Shown here piece after piece: positions 46,471-56,321 of a stretch of 64,000 bases of DNA. A program made the translations under genes and the position numbers. Location of the stretch: the NCBI RefSeq assembly GCF_014202075.1, contig NZ_JACHFZ010000001.1:186001-250000 (forward strand), in the 5' to 3' direction. This stretch comes from Brevundimonas basaltis (GTDB taxonomy: Bacteria; Pseudomonadota; Alphaproteobacteria; Caulobacterales; Caulobacteraceae). The notes below the pieces were generated by a model. The model saw nothing but the letters and a program-made list of their open reading frames with translations, was not told where the DNA came from and did no database searches. Within the stretch, counting starts at the first letter, position 1. Every line of letters begins with the position of its first letter.

Positions 46471-47949
46471 ATGTCCGACCTCACCAAACTGACCCTGAAA
46501 GCCGCCCTCGACGGCCTCAAGGCCCGCGACTTCTCCTCCGAGGAGATCACCCGCGCCTTCGTCGCCAACATCGACGCCGCCAACCCGCGCCTCAACGCCT
46601 ACGTCGTCCAGACCACCGACAAGGCGCTGGAGATGGCCCGCGCCTCAGACGCCCGTCTGGCCAAAGGCGAGGGCGGCCCCCTCGAAGGCGCCCCGCTGGG
46701 GATCAAGGACCTGTTCTGCACCGACGGCGTCCAGACCACCGCCGGCTCCAACATGCTGCGCGGCTTCGTCCCGCCCTATGAGTCGACCGTCACGTCCAAC
46801 CTCTGGGCCGACGGCGCGGTCATGCTCGGCAAGCTCAACATGGACGAGTTCGCCATGGGCTCGTCCAACGAGACCTCGGCCTTCGGTCCGGTCGTGAACC
46901 CGTGGAAGTCCAGCGCCTCCAACGCCGACCTGACCCCCGGCGGCAGCTCCGGCGGCTCGGCTTCGGCCGTCGCCGGGGACCTCTGCCTCGCCGCCACCGC
47001 CTCGGACACCGGCGGCTCGATCCGCCAGCCCGCCGCCTTCACCGGCACGGTTGGAATGAAGCCCACCTACGGCCGCGCCAGCCGCTTCGGCATGGTCGCC
47101 TTCGCCAGCTCGCTGGATCAGGCCGGCCCGATCGCCAAAACCGTCGAGGACGCCGCCATCCTGTTGCGCTCGATGTGCTCCTTCGACCCGAAGGACTCGA
47201 CCAGCCTCGACGTCGAGGCGCCGGACTGGACCCAATCCCTCGGCAAGGGCGCCAAGGGTCTGCGCATCGGCATCCCGAAGGAATACGTCGTCGACGGCAT
47301 GCCCGCCGAGCAGATGGACCTGTGGGAGAAGGGCAAGGCCTGGCTCAGGGACGCCGGGGCCGAGATCGTCGACATCAGCCTGCCGCACACCAGATACGCC
47401 CTGCCGGCCTATTACATTATCGCCCCGGCCGAGGCCTCGTCCAACCTGGCCCGCTACGACGGCATGCGGTTCGGCCATCGCGCCGACAAGGCCTCCAGCC
47501 TGACCGACCTCTACGAGACCAGCCGCGCCGAGGGCTTCGGCAAGGAGGTCCAGCGCCGACTGACCATTGGCGCCTATGTCCTTTCCGCCGGATTCTACGA
47601 CGCCTACTACGTCCGCGCCCTCAAGGTCCGCCGCCGTATCGCCATGGATTTCGACGCCGTCTGGGACAAGGTCGACGCCATCCTGACCCCGTCCACCCCC
47701 TCGGCCGCCTTCGCCATCGGCGACAAACAGGTCGACCCGCTGCAGATGTATCTGAACGACATCTTCACCGTCACCGCCAACCTCGCCGGCCTGCCCGGCA
47801 TCTCGGTCCCCGCCGGCCTCGACAAAGGCGGCCTGCCGCTCGGCCTTCAGGTCATCGGCAAGGCGCTCGACGAGGCGACGGTGTTCCAGGTGGCGGACGT
47901 GCTGGAGCAAAGCGCCGGCTTCACGGCCCGGCCGGAGAAGTGGTGGTGA
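46471..47949 (+). CDS. gatA: Aspartyl/glutamyl-tRNA amidotransferase subunit A
   Basis: GatA is the glutaminase subunit, releasing ammonia that GatB uses to amidate Glu-tRNA(Gln) or Asp-tRNA(Asn). The 492-residue amidase-signature protein shows the Ser-cisSer-Lys triad: Lys in APLGIKDLF near residue 77, the Gly/Ser-rich [14 protein letters not shown], and the nucleophile Ser in [12 protein letters not shown]. Start and stop are tightly spaced with gatC and gatB, so all three should be co-translated. Confidence 0.97.
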   Translation: MSDLTKLTLKAALDGLKARDFSSEEITRAFVANIDAANPRLNAYVVQTTDKALEMARASDARLAKGEGGPLEGAPLGIKDLFCTDGVQTTAGSNMLRGFVPPYESTVTSNLWADGAVMLGKLNMDEFAMGSSNETSAFGPVVNPWKSSASNADLTPGGSSGGSASAVAGDLCLAATASDTGGSIRQPAAFTGTVGMKPTYGRASRFGMVAFASSLDQAGPIAKTVEDAAILLRSMCSFDPKDSTSLDVEAPDWTQSLGKGAKGLRIGIPKEYVVDGMPAEQMDLWEKGKAWLRDAGAEIVDISLPHTRYALPAYYIIAPAEASSNLARYDGMRFGHRADKASSLTDLYETSRAEGFGKEVQRRLTIGAYVLSAGFYDAYYVRALKVRRRIAMDFDAVWDKVDAILTPSTPSAAFAIGDKQVDPLQMYLNDIFTVTANLAGLPGISVPAGLDKGGLPLGLQVIGKALDEATVFQVADVLEQSAGFTARPEKWW

Positions 47950-47951
47950 GC

Positions 47952-49445
47952 ATGACCGAGAACACGAAACTCATCCACGGCCGCACCGGGCCGTGGGAAA
48001 TCGTCATGGGGCTGGAGATCCACGCCCAGGTGGCGTCGAAGGCCAAGCTGTTCTCGGGCGCCGCCGTCGGCTTCGGCGCGGGGCCGAACGAGCAGGTGTC
48101 GCTGGTCGACGCCGGCTTCCCCGGCATGCTGCCCGTGCTCAACAAATTCTGCGTCGAACAGGCCGTCCGCACCGGCCTCGGCCTCAATGCGCAGATCAAC
48201 AGACGCAGCCAGTTCGACCGCAAGAACTATTTCTACCCCGATCTGCCGACCGGCTATCAGATCAGCCAGCTCTACCACCCGATCGTCGGCGAGGGCGTCG
48301 TCGAGGTCGAGGCCGAGGACGGCGCCTTTTTCAACGTCGGCATCGAGCGCCTGCATCTGGAGCAGGACGCCGGCAAGCTGATCCACGACCTGTCGCCGAC
48401 CGAATCCTATGTCGACCTCAATCGCGCCGGCACGGCCCTGATGGAGATCGTTTCCCGGCCCGACATCCGCTCGCCGGAAGAGGCGGTCGCCTACGTCAAG
48501 AAGATCCGCACCATCCTGATCTATCTCGGCACCTGCGACGGCGACATGGAGAAGGGCAATCTGCGCGCCGACGTCAACGTCTCGGTCTGCCGCGAGGGCC
48601 AGTACGCGAAGTACAAGGCCACCGGCGACTTCAGCCACCTCGGCACCCGCTGCGAGATCAAGAACGTCAACTCGTTCCGCTTCATCTCCCAGGCCATCAA
48701 CTACGAGGCCCGGCGCCAGATCGAGATCCTCGAGGACGGCGGCAAGGTGATCCAGGAGACCCGCCTCTACGACCCCACGGCCGGCGAGACCCGTTCGATG
48801 CGCTCCAAGGAAGAGGCGATGGACTATCGCTACTTCCCCGACCCCGACCTGCTGCCGCTCGAGATCGAGCAGGCCTGGATCGACGAGATCAAGGCCAACC
48901 TCCCCGAACTGCCCGACGCCAAGCGCCGCCGGCTCATGGCCGACTACGGCCTGTCGCAATACGACGCCGTGGTGCTGATCTCGGAACAGGCCAAGGCCGA
49001 CTATTTCGAGGCCGCCGCGAAGGGGCGCGACGCCAAACTGGTCGCCAACTGGGTCACCAACGAGCTGTCCGCCCGCCTCGCCGCGAACGATCTGGACTTC
49101 GACCAGAGCCCGGTCCCGGCCGCCCATGTCGCCCAGCTGGTCGAGCTGATCGAGACCAACGTGATCTCCTCCAAGATCGCCAAGGAGGTCTTCGACCACG
49201 TCTGGAACGGCGAGGGCTCGCCGGCCGAGGTGGTCGAGAAGCACGGCCTGAAACAGGTCACCGACACCGGCGCGATTGAAAAGGCCGTCGACGAGATCAT
49301 CGCAGCCAACCCCGACAAGGCCGCCGCCGTCGCCGAAAAGCCCCAAGCCATCGGCTGGTTCGTCGGCCAGGTCATGAAGGCCACCGGCGGCAAGGCCAAC
49401 CCGGCCGCGGTCAACGACATCCTGAAGGCGAAGCTGGGGCTCTGA
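47952..49445 (+). CDS. gatB: Aspartyl/glutamyl-tRNA amidotransferase subunit B
   Basis: GatB binds the mischarged tRNA, activates the side chain with ATP and performs the amidation. The 497-residue protein has the N-terminal [12 protein letters not shown], the [12 protein letters not shown] segment, the [17 protein letters not shown] signature, and [17 protein letters not shown], followed by the helical YqeY-like tail domain that holds the tRNA elbow. The small downstream gene begins 2 bp after the stop. Confidence 0.97.
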   Translation: MTENTKLIHGRTGPWEIVMGLEIHAQVASKAKLFSGAAVGFGAGPNEQVSLVDAGFPGMLPVLNKFCVEQAVRTGLGLNAQINRRSQFDRKNYFYPDLPTGYQISQLYHPIVGEGVVEVEAEDGAFFNVGIERLHLEQDAGKLIHDLSPTESYVDLNRAGTALMEIVSRPDIRSPEEAVAYVKKIRTILIYLGTCDGDMEKGNLRADVNVSVCREGQYAKYKATGDFSHLGTRCEIKNVNSFRFISQAINYEARRQIEILEDGGKVIQETRLYDPTAGETRSMRSKEEAMDYRYFPDPDLLPLEIEQAWIDEIKANLPELPDAKRRRLMADYGLSQYDAVVLISEQAKADYFEAAAKGRDAKLVANWVTNELSARLAANDLDFDQSPVPAAHVAQLVELIETNVISSKIAKEVFDHVWNGEGSPAEVVEKHGLKQVTDTGAIEKAVDEIIAANPDKAAAVAEKPQAIGWFVGQVMKATGGKANPAAVNDILKAKLGL

Positions 49446-49447
49446 TC

Positions 49448-49741
49448 ATGGCCCAGGAAATCTTCGAGGCGTTGAACGTCAATCATCCGGGCAAGGTCCA
49501 CCGGGTGGACGCCGTGAAGTTTTGCAAGGCCTGCGCCGGTCTGCTTTCGGTTCTCCCGACCGAGGCCCCCGGTCTTAACCAGTCCGAGATGATCGCGGCG
49601 GCGCGGGCGGTCTTGCCCGACGCCGACTTCCCCGGTTCGACCCAGGGCTGGTGGGTCAAAAGCGCCCAGCTGCACCTTGAGGCCGTCGGCGAGGTCGTTC
49701 GCGACACGGGCAAACCCCTGCGCTGGCGGCGGGTGAGCTGA
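49448..49741 (+). CDS. Small conserved protein, DUF6958-like
   Basis: A 97-residue soluble protein. The pattern VDAVKFCKACAGLLSVLP, then LNQSEMIAAARAVLP, GWWVKSAQLHLEAVG and the C-terminal KPLRWRRV resembles a family that I associate with DUF6958, possibly a winged-helix-like fold; the family name is from memory. It follows gatB by 2 bp and is likely co-transcribed by read-through, with no evident functional link to amidation. Confidence 0.72.
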   Translation: MAQEIFEALNVNHPGKVHRVDAVKFCKACAGLLSVLPTEAPGLNQSEMIAAARAVLPDADFPGSTQGWWVKSAQLHLEAVGEVVRDTGKPLRWRRVS

Positions 49742-49847
49742 GCCGCTGCCGTCCCGGGCGTGGTCCGGGCGATCGCTCCGACTGGCCTCTCGCGACGGGA
49801 GCCTCCAATATCGCGGGACGCGAGAGGCATCATCCGGGGGGATGAAC

Positions 49848-50489
49848 ATGACAGCACGGCACATCCGATGGGCTCGTATCTTGTCGCTGGCGGCCGTGGC
49901 GGCAGCGACGCTGTTCGTTCTGGTGGTGGCCCTGCAGCCGTGGGCCGAGCCGCATCTGATGTTCATGGACATGATCGCGGCGGCCGAGGCGTCCGGCTAT
50001 TGCTGCCGGGGCTACTATGGGGCGGTGTCCCAGCTCGGCGTCATGGCCTGGTTCCTCACGGCCGGGGTGCTTCTGCTGGCGGCCCTTTGCGTGGCGACGA
50101 GCGGCGGACGCTGCGGGCTGTTGGCCTTCGCCGCGGTGTTCAGCACGCTCCTCGGCGCCGATGACGGGCTGTTGCTGCATGAATCCATGCTGCCCGGCAT
50201 CGGGGTGCCCCAGTTCGTCGTGGTCGGGATCTATGGCCTCATTGCGCTCGCCTACGCCTGGCTTCAGCGGCACAGGATGATGATGCTGGACGGGGCTTTT
50301 CTGCTGCTGGCCTTCACCCTGTTCGCGCTCAGCCTGGGCATCGATCAGGTCCTGCATACGACGGACGGTCACGTCGTCGCGGTCGAGGACGGTCTGAAGT
50401 TCGTCGGCATCGTCAGCTGGCTGGCGTTCCACTTGGACTGGGCCTGGCGAACGGTTTCCGGGATCGCCCGGCCCGCGCCAGTGAGCTGA
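49848..50489 (+). CDS. Polytopic membrane protein, unknown function
   Basis: A 213-residue protein with about six hydrophobic helices. Acidic/His motifs sit at membrane borders: ADDGLLLHE near residue 106 and VEDGLKFVGIVSWLAFH near residue 180, a symmetric arrangement that could form a metal or catalytic site. A CCRGYYG element follows the first helix. The start at 49848 is preferred because GGGGGGA lies 6-12 nt upstream; ATG 49842 would leave no spacing. The last 77 bp overlap the 3' end of the convergent ATP-grasp gene. Confidence 0.7.
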   Translation: MTARHIRWARILSLAAVAAATLFVLVVALQPWAEPHLMFMDMIAAAEASGYCCRGYYGAVSQLGVMAWFLTAGVLLLAALCVATSGGRCGLLAFAAVFSTLLGADDGLLLHESMLPGIGVPQFVVVGIYGLIALAYAWLQRHRMMMLDGAFLLLAFTLFALSLGIDQVLHTTDGHVVAVEDGLKFVGIVSWLAFHLDWAWRTVSGIARPAPVS

Positions 50490-51741
50490 GGGACCCCGCC
50501 TCCGGGTCCGCCAGGCGATACTCCGGATGATTGCGGAAATGCCGCAGGAAGACATTCCCGTAGGTGCCGATGGCCGGCAATGGATCGGCGGGATCGAAGA
50601 TGGCGTGGGTGCAGCGCAGGGCGTCGCTCGCGATCGTCCACAGCGTCGCGAGCGAGGCGAGAGGACGGCTTTTTCCACCGGCGATCTGCTTCGCCAGCAG
50701 ACCGAGATCGCCCTTGGTCCAGACGTAGCGGACCCCTCTGCGGTAAGTCCACGGCGGCTGTTGCGGATCGACCGTCTCGCCCAGCGCCAGTTGCAGGCCC
50801 CACACGCTGTGCGGCAGGCCCGCGCATTCGGCGATCCGTCCCAGGCTGACGCGCGGATTGATTTCCATGAAGGTGACCCGCCCGGTCGGACTGACAATGA
50901 ACTGCGCGCAGCCGGTGGAGGTGTAACCCAGATGGGAAACCAGCCGCTCGACCCCTTCCGCGACCAGCGGGGTCGGGACGACCGTCTCGCCGTACGTCGT
51001 ATAACCCGTGCCGTCGTCCACGTGAGTGCGCGCGGCCCGGATCTCGACGGCGCGCAACAGCCGGCCCCGGTCGGCGCTGAAGATCACGCTGTGACGGGGC
51101 CCGGAAACATAGCTCTGGACGATGAGCTCCGGGTGGATCGCCGGCCAGTCTGGCATGACGGCCTCCAGTCCGGCGGCGTCCTGCACGATCAGGGCTTTGC
51201 GCCCGAACAGTTCGGCATCGACCACGGCTGGTTTGACGATCAGGGGAAATCCGATCCGGCTCGCGGCCGCCTTCAGTTCCACCAGACTGCGCACCCGCTC
51301 ATAGGGCGCCAGCGCCACGCCCAGCGCGGCGCACAGGTCGAACAGACCCGGCTTGTCCATACAGGCCGCCACGGTCTGCGCGTCGGGCATGATCAGCTGC
51401 GACAGGCGTTCAAACTGCGCCCGGTGCCGCGTCAGGAAACGCGAGCCCGCCTCACTGACCGGTTGGATGGCGTCAACGGGGCCGTGTTCGCTTAGCCAGT
51501 CGAGGATATACGGCAAGGCGTCATCGGTTCCGGGCTCCAGCGGCGGGTGCCGGAACGATCCAGCGATATGACGCGACCACTCCAGATAGTTGCTGAATTT
51601 GGACACGCCGGCGAACACCCGGTGTCCGGCCTGATCGAGGGCGCGGGCGACCGGAAACGCCATCCGGGCGTCGCCGATCAGCAGTACGGTCCTGGAATCG
51701 ACCGAGGATGGGATCGCACTCAGGTGTCGAGGCCCTCTCAT
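50413..51741 (-). CDS. ATP-grasp domain protein, substrate unknown
   Basis: A 442-residue protein with an N-terminal pre-ATP-grasp fold (TVLLIGDARMAFPVARALDQAG), a carbamoyl-phosphate-synthase-type ATP-grasp domain (about residues 120-310, including [10 protein letters not shown] with an ATP-binding Lys, and FMEINPRVSLG with metal-binding Glu/Asn), and a C-terminal region of about 120 residues. Such enzymes make carboxylate-amine or carboxylate-thiol links. The reaction here cannot be predicted from context. The 3' end runs 77 bp into the convergent membrane protein gene; the final 30 residues (Ser/Arg/Pro-rich) come from that overlap. Confidence 0.82.
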   Translation of the reverse strand: MRGPRHLSAIPSSVDSRTVLLIGDARMAFPVARALDQAGHRVFAGVSKFSNYLEWSRHIAGSFRHPPLEPGTDDALPYILDWLSEHGPVDAIQPVSEAGSRFLTRHRAQFERLSQLIMPDAQTVAACMDKPGLFDLCAALGVALAPYERVRSLVELKAAASRIGFPLIVKPAVVDAELFGRKALIVQDAAGLEAVMPDWPAIHPELIVQSYVSGPRHSVIFSADRGRLLRAVEIRAARTHVDDGTGYTTYGETVVPTPLVAEGVERLVSHLGYTSTGCAQFIVSPTGRVTFMEINPRVSLGRIAECAGLPHSVWGLQLALGETVDPQQPPWTYRRGVRYVWTKGDLGLLAKQIAGGKSRPLASLATLWTIASDALRCTHAIFDPADPLPAIGTYGNVFLRHFRNHPEYRLADPEAGSLSSLARAGRSRKPFARPSPSGTPAS

Positions 51742-51794
51742 GGGGCAAGCCTAACCGCGAAACCTTGAGCTTGGCTTACGGGCCATCGAGGCCG

Positions 51795-52478
51795 CTACTC
51801 AAACAACGCCCCGCTCTCCGGCGGGCCCTCCACCACCGTCCGGGCCAGGGCCCGGGTCACGGGCCGGTGCAGGTCGTCCAGCCGCTCGACCACTTCCGCC
51901 GCCGCCGCCGCCGAGCGGTCGATGCGGCGCAACAGGTAGGGGACCACGTCCTTCGCCGGCCGGATGCCGCGCTCGGCGAAGCGCGCGTCCAGCATGGCGG
52001 CCAGCACGGCGTCGTCCGGGGCCTCCACCGCGATGGTCCGAACAGAGTCCAGCCGGGAGCGCAGGTCGGGCAGGGCGGTCGACCAGGCCGACGGCGGCTC
52101 GCGCGAAATCAGCAACAAGGCTCCGCCCGGCGTCTGGGCCAGATTGATCAGATGAAACAGGGTCTCGTCGTCGACGTCCCGGGCCCGATCCAGCAGCACC
52201 GGCCGGCCCTCCAGCTCCAGCGGGTCGATCAGAGCCGCCTCGGCCCCGTGCAGCGCCGTCGCCCCGACCCGTTCGGCCCAGATCTGCCCCAGCCGGCTCT
52301 TTCCCGCGCCCTCGGGGCCGTGGACCGCCATCACCCCGCCGATAAGGTTGGGCCAGTCCGCCAGCGCCTCGTGAGCCGCCCGGTTGCTGTCCGAAACGAC
52401 GAACCCTTCCGCACCCTCGGGCAGGTCGCTCTTTAACGGCAGGCGCATCTGGTCAGGCGGCGAGGGGCGGGCGGTCAT
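51795..52478 (-). CDS. hdaA: HdaA, regulator of DnaA inactivation
   Basis: A 227-residue DnaA-related AAA+ protein. It matches HdaA/Hda, which with the sliding clamp stimulates ATP hydrolysis by DnaA to prevent over-initiation. Near the N-terminus QMRLPL fits the clamp-binding motif. The P-loop region is HGPEGAGKSRL near residue 50; VVLLDRARDVDDETLFHLIN corresponds to Walker B and sensor regions. FVVSDSNRAAHEALADWP matches the DnaA-type domain entry. ATGs at 52478, 52487 and 52490 are all possible starts; 52478 places the clamp motif nearest the N-terminus. Confidence 0.85.
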   Translation of the reverse strand: MTARPSPPDQMRLPLKSDLPEGAEGFVVSDSNRAAHEALADWPNLIGGVMAVHGPEGAGKSRLGQIWAERVGATALHGAEAALIDPLELEGRPVLLDRARDVDDETLFHLINLAQTPGGALLLISREPPSAWSTALPDLRSRLDSVRTIAVEAPDDAVLAAMLDARFAERGIRPAKDVVPYLLRRIDRSAAAAAEVVERLDDLHRPVTRALARTVVEGPPESGALFE

Positions 52479-52967
52479 CCCGTTCATCATAGCAGATGAA
52501 CGGTGCGGTTCCGCGCGCGCCCGTGGACAAGCGGCCGCACCTGTGGATGCACGGAAGCCCTGCCATCCCGACACTCCCGTACCCTGTCATCCCGGCCAAA
52601 CCCGGTCCTTCCGGACGGAGCCCTGCCGTCCCGGAGTCGGCCACCCGATCGCGGCCAAGGACTAGGAAAGTCGGCGGCGGCCTGACTCGATCGACCGGAA
52701 TGCGCCGCTTCTTCAGGGGTTTGCCGGCCAGCCGTGGGGTCAGGGGCCATACGACCGGAACTGACGCAGGCACGCGCTACCGTATCTGCAGTGACGGCGT
52801 TCCGGTCTTTGACATCATGAAGTTGGACAGGGTTTTGCATTTTTTGGCGCCAGCCCTGTCATCCGTGCACGCCGGGCCGGTAAACCTTGACTTTCCGGGG
52901 CGATGATGCGCCCTTCCGGCCTCCCGAATTCCGCCCCTCGCGGGCCCGAATCCAAGACGAACCGACC
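52479..52967. other. Intergenic region upstream of aspS with palindromic elements
   Basis: About 490 bp without a credible gene; open frames are Pro/Arg-rich and lack ribosome sites. It contains a run of CATCCCG-type elements (about 52563-52630, including GTCATCCCGG) and GTCC-TTCC-GGAC, and a GACAGGG/CCCTGTC inverted repeat at 52827-52861 with a T-rich 20-bp loop. Promoters for divergent hdaA and aspS must lie here; TTGACA at 52810-52815 is a possible -35, but no good -10 was found. Confidence 0.5.
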
Positions 52968-54749
52968 ATGCACGCCTACCGCTCCCACACCTGCGGCGCC
53001 CTCCGTCTGACCGATGCGGGCTCCAATGTCCGCCTGTCCGGCTGGGTGCACCGCAAGCGCGACCACGGCGGCCTGCTGTTCGTCGACCTGCGCGACCATT
53101 ACGGCCTGACCCAGCTGGTGCTGCACCCTGAGACGCCGGGATTCGAGGCGGTCGAGCGTCTGCGCGCCGAGAGCGTCATCCGCATCGACGGCGAGGTCGT
53201 CGCCCGCGAGGCCGCGGTGGTGAACCCGAACCTGCCGACCGGCGAGATCGAGATCCGCGTCCAGTCGGTTGAGGTCCTGTCGGAAGCCGCCGAACTGCCG
53301 CTGCCGGTCTTCGGCGAGCCCGAGTATCCCGAGGAGATCCGCCTCAAGCACCGCTATCTCGACCTGCGCCGCGAGACCCTTCACAAGAACATCGTCCTGC
53401 GCTCGCGCGTCATCTCATCGATCCGCCAGCGGATGGTCGCACAGGGCTTTCTCGAGTATCAGACCCCGATCCTGACGGCCTCCTCGCCGGAAGGCGCGCG
53501 GGACTTCCTGGTGCCGTCGCGCCTCCATCCCGGCAAATTCTACGCCCTGCCTCAGGCCCCGCAGCAGTTCAAACAGCTGCTGATGGTCTCGGGCTTCGAC
53601 CGCTATTTCCAGATCGCCCCCTGTTTCCGGGACGAGGACCTGCGCGCCGACCGGTCGCTGGAATTCTACCAGCTCGACGTCGAGATGAGCTTCGTCACGC
53701 AAGAGGATGTTTTTGCTGCGATCGAGCCCGTCATGCACGGCGTGTTCGAGGAGTTCGCCGACGGCAAGACGGTCGATCCGTATCCCTTCGTCCGCATCCC
53801 CTATCGCGAGAGCATCGCCAAATACGGCACCGACAAGCCGGACCTGCGCAACCCGATCGAGATGCAGGACGTCTCGGATCACTTCCGCGACGGCGGCTTC
53901 GGCCTGTTCAACAAGATCCTCGGCGCCGATGCGAAGAACGCGGTCTGGGGCATCCCGGCGCCCAAGGGCGGCTCGCGCGCTTTCTGCGACCGCATGAACT
54001 CCTGGGCCCAGGGCGAGGGCCAGCCGGGCCTCGGCTACATCTTCTGGTCGGATGACAACAACGCCTGGGGCGGCCCGATCGCCAAGAACCTCGGCGCCGA
54101 GGCGACCGACGGCCTGATGAAGGCGCTGGGCATGGGGCAGGGCGACGCCGCCTTCTTCGCCGCCGGCGACCCGGCCGTGTTCTCGAAATTCGCCGCCAAC
54201 GCCCGCATCAAACTGGGCCAGGACCTCAACCTGATCTCTGACGACGAATTCCGCTTTTGCTGGATCGTCGACTTCCCGATGTTCGAATGGTCCGAGGAGG
54301 AGAAGAAGGTCGACTTCTCTCACAACCCCTTCTCCATGCCGCAGGGCGAGATGGAGGCCCTGCAGACCAAGGACCCGCTCGATATCCTCGCCTACCAGTA
54401 CGACATCGTCTGCAACGGCTATGAGCTGTGCTCGGGCGCGATCCGGAACCACAAGGCCGAGATCATGCTCAAGGCCTTCGAGATCGCCGGCTATGACGCC
54501 TCGGTGGTCGAGGACCAGTTCGGCGGCATGCTCAACGCCTTCCGCTACGGCGCTCCGCCCCACGGCGGCCTCGCGCCCGGCATCGACCGCATCGTCATGC
54601 TGCTGGCCGGCCAGACCGCGATCCGCGAGGTCATCGCCTTCCCGCTGAACCAGCAGGGCGAGGATCTGCTGATGAGCGCGCCGTCGGACGCCGCCGAGCG
54701 CCAGTACAAGGAACTGCACATCCGCCCGGCCCTGCCGCTCAAGGGCTGA
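52968..54749 (+). CDS. aspS: Aspartyl-tRNA synthetase, bacterial type
   Basis: Class II aminoacyl-tRNA synthetase charging tRNA(Asp). The 593-residue protein has the N-terminal anticodon-binding OB fold ([20 protein letters not shown]), motif 1 and 2 regions ([43 protein letters not shown]), the bacterial GAD insertion, and motif 3 ([14 protein letters not shown]). The residue after RD is His33 where E. coli has Leu, the His reported for non-discriminating enzymes that also aspartylate tRNA(Asn). The nearby gatCAB genes fit that. The start at 52968 begins directly with the OB-fold sequence. Confidence 0.97.
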   Translation: MHAYRSHTCGALRLTDAGSNVRLSGWVHRKRDHGGLLFVDLRDHYGLTQLVLHPETPGFEAVERLRAESVIRIDGEVVAREAAVVNPNLPTGEIEIRVQSVEVLSEAAELPLPVFGEPEYPEEIRLKHRYLDLRRETLHKNIVLRSRVISSIRQRMVAQGFLEYQTPILTASSPEGARDFLVPSRLHPGKFYALPQAPQQFKQLLMVSGFDRYFQIAPCFRDEDLRADRSLEFYQLDVEMSFVTQEDVFAAIEPVMHGVFEEFADGKTVDPYPFVRIPYRESIAKYGTDKPDLRNPIEMQDVSDHFRDGGFGLFNKILGADAKNAVWGIPAPKGGSRAFCDRMNSWAQGEGQPGLGYIFWSDDNNAWGGPIAKNLGAEATDGLMKALGMGQGDAAFFAAGDPAVFSKFAANARIKLGQDLNLISDDEFRFCWIVDFPMFEWSEEEKKVDFSHNPFSMPQGEMEALQTKDPLDILAYQYDIVCNGYELCSGAIRNHKAEIMLKAFEIAGYDASVVEDQFGGMLNAFRYGAPPHGGLAPGIDRIVMLLAGQTAIREVIAFPLNQQGEDLLMSAPSDAAERQYKELHIRPALPLKG

Positions 54750-54757
54750 AATGAAAA

Positions 54758-54777
54758 GGCCCCGCCGCGGCGGGGCC
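54758..54777. terminator. GC-rich hairpin terminator after aspS
   Basis: A perfect palindrome: GGCCCCGC (54758-54765), CGCG loop, GCGGGGCC (54770-54777), preceded by AAAA and followed by CTT. It lies between the convergent stops of aspS and the pentapeptide gene, so it can serve both. The A run upstream gives a U run for the leftward transcript. Confidence 0.8.
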
Positions 54778-54782
54778 CTTGA

Positions 54783-55691
54783 TCATCGGCCGCTGCTGGC
54801 GACCACGAGGTTGCGGCTGCGCGGCGGCACGGGCGGCGCCGGAGGCCGCGGCGGCGACACAACGACCAGGCCGCGGCAGGCCCGGGCGCTCAGGTTGCCG
54901 GGCAGGCGGGTGCTGGCGTCGCCGCAGGCCCGACTGATCTGGGCCTGGCTCAGGCCGTGGGCGCGGGAGAGATCGGCGCCCCGGATGTCGACGCGGTTCA
55001 TCTCGGCGCCCTCGAAGTCGGCTCCGATGAAGGCGCCGCCGGTCAGCCTGGACCCGTTCAGGACTGCGCCCGAGAAGTCCGCGCCTCGAAAGTCTCCGTT
55101 CGACAGGTTGGACATGCTGATGTTCGAGCCCGAAAAGTCCGTGCCACGCGCGCTGACGTTGGCGAGGGTGACGGTGATCATCTCGGCGTCGCTCATGTCC
55201 GCGCCGCTGAGGACCGCGCCGTTCAGGTTGACGCCGACGAGCTGGGCGCCCGACAGGTCGGCGTTGCTGAACCGGGCGCGAACCAGGGTCGCTCCGGAGG
55301 CGTCGATACCCGACAGGCTGGCGCCGCTGAAATTGGCCCCTGTGAAGTTGCCGCCGGCGAGCGTGGCGCCGTCGAGGTCGGCCCGGCTGAAATCACTGCC
55401 CGAGAAGTTCGAGCCCACCAGCTCGGCGCCGCGCAGATTGGTTCCGACGAGGGTGGCGTTGATGAAGGTGGCGCCGTGGAAGGCGGCGCCGGTCAGGTCG
55501 CGTCCGGACAGTTCACAGCGGTTGCACGATCCGCCCAGCGACACCATCCGGGCGACGTCCCGGTCCTGGATGCCGAACTGCAGCTGAATCTCCGCCGAGG
55601 CCGGGGTCGCCATCAGGACGGCCATCGCCGCGCCGACCGTCAGGCTGGCGATGGTGAGGCGGCGGATCAGTGGCGAGGCGATCTGGGTCAC
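54783..55691 (-). CDS. Secreted pentapeptide-repeat protein
   Basis: A 302-residue protein with a signal peptide (cleavage after PASA near residue 33) and a right-handed quadrilateral beta-helix of about 35 pentapeptide repeats (ADLSG, ANFSG, ATLVG types, about residues 60-245). The repeat region is entered by SCNRCELSGRDL, a CxxC, and closed by SRACGDASTRLP with another Cys downstream, followed by a Pro-rich tail. Cys pairs may cap the helix by disulfides in the periplasm. Function is unknown; exported members differ from the cytoplasmic Qnr/MfpA gyrase-binding type. A second, shorter relative lies upstream on the same strand. Confidence 0.88.
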   Translation of the reverse strand: MTQIASPLIRRLTIASLTVGAAMAVLMATPASAEIQLQFGIQDRDVARMVSLGGSCNRCELSGRDLTGAAFHGATFINATLVGTNLRGAELVGSNFSGSDFSRADLDGATLAGGNFTGANFSGASLSGIDASGATLVRARFSNADLSGAQLVGVNLNGAVLSGADMSDAEMITVTLANVSARGTDFSGSNISMSNLSNGDFRGADFSGAVLNGSRLTGGAFIGADFEGAEMNRVDIRGADLSRAHGLSQAQISRACGDASTRLPGNLSARACRGLVVVSPPRPPAPPVPPRSRNLVVASSGR

Positions 55692-55765
55692 GCTCCGGTT
55701 CTGCCTGCAAACCCCGGCAAACCCTACTTAAATCGCGGTAAGGTGGATGGCAGCGACCTGTCCGT

Positions 55766-56257
55766 TCAGCACCGGGGGATAGTGAGGCCCCGCGGCAGCT
55801 TGGTCGCTTCGTCCCCACAGGCTCGGTTCAGCTGGCCTTGGGTCAGACCCGTGGCCCGTGCCAGCGACGCGCCGGCGAAATTGGTCCCGGCCAGAGTCGC
55901 GCCGCTGAAGTTCGATCCATCCAGCCAGGCGCCGACGAAGCTGGCGTTGGTCAGGTTCGCGCCGGCGAAGTTCGAACTCGAAAACACCCCGCCATAGGCC
56001 TCGACGTCGCGGAGGTCGGCGTTCGAGAACCGGGTCCGGTTCATCACACTGAGGCTGAGGTTGGCCTGACGAAGCCGCGCCCCGGCCAAGTTGCGGCCGC
56101 GCAACTCCAGACCGGAAAAATTCCCCTGGAACAGGTTGCAGCCGGCGCAATTGGCGCCGTCGCGCATACGGGCGATCTGGCCGGCGTTCTGGGCGGCGGC
56201 GGGCAGCGCGGTCGCGGTGCAGGCGGCGACAACGAGGGCGATAAGGATCGGCTTCAT
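55766..56257 (-). CDS. Short secreted pentapeptide-repeat protein
   Basis: A 163-residue relative of the neighbouring pentapeptide protein. It has a signal peptide (MKPILIALVVAACTATALPAAAQ), a CxxC entry (NCAGCNLFQGNFSG), about 15 pentapeptide repeats, and the same exit motif (NRACGDEATKLP) ending in a C-terminal Cys. The start at 56257 has a GGAG ribosome element and begins the signal peptide; the longer frame is antisense to other sequence. The 74-bp gap to the next gene suggests co-transcription. Function unknown. Confidence 0.85.
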   Translation of the reverse strand: MKPILIALVVAACTATALPAAAQNAGQIARMRDGANCAGCNLFQGNFSGLELRGRNLAGARLRQANLSLSVMNRTRFSNADLRDVEAYGGVFSSSNFAGANLTNASFVGAWLDGSNFSGATLAGTNFAGASLARATGLTQGQLNRACGDEATKLPRGLTIPRC

Positions 56258-56321
56258 GGCGGGCTCCGTGTCTCGCATCCAGCGATGCAAGTCCCGCGCC
56301 ATCCTGGGGCGAAATCGTTGA

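Noticed and set aside
52496-52906. 136-codon frame upstream of aspS
   Set aside because: Pro/Arg-rich, crosses palindromic repeats, no ribosome site, no recognisable domain.
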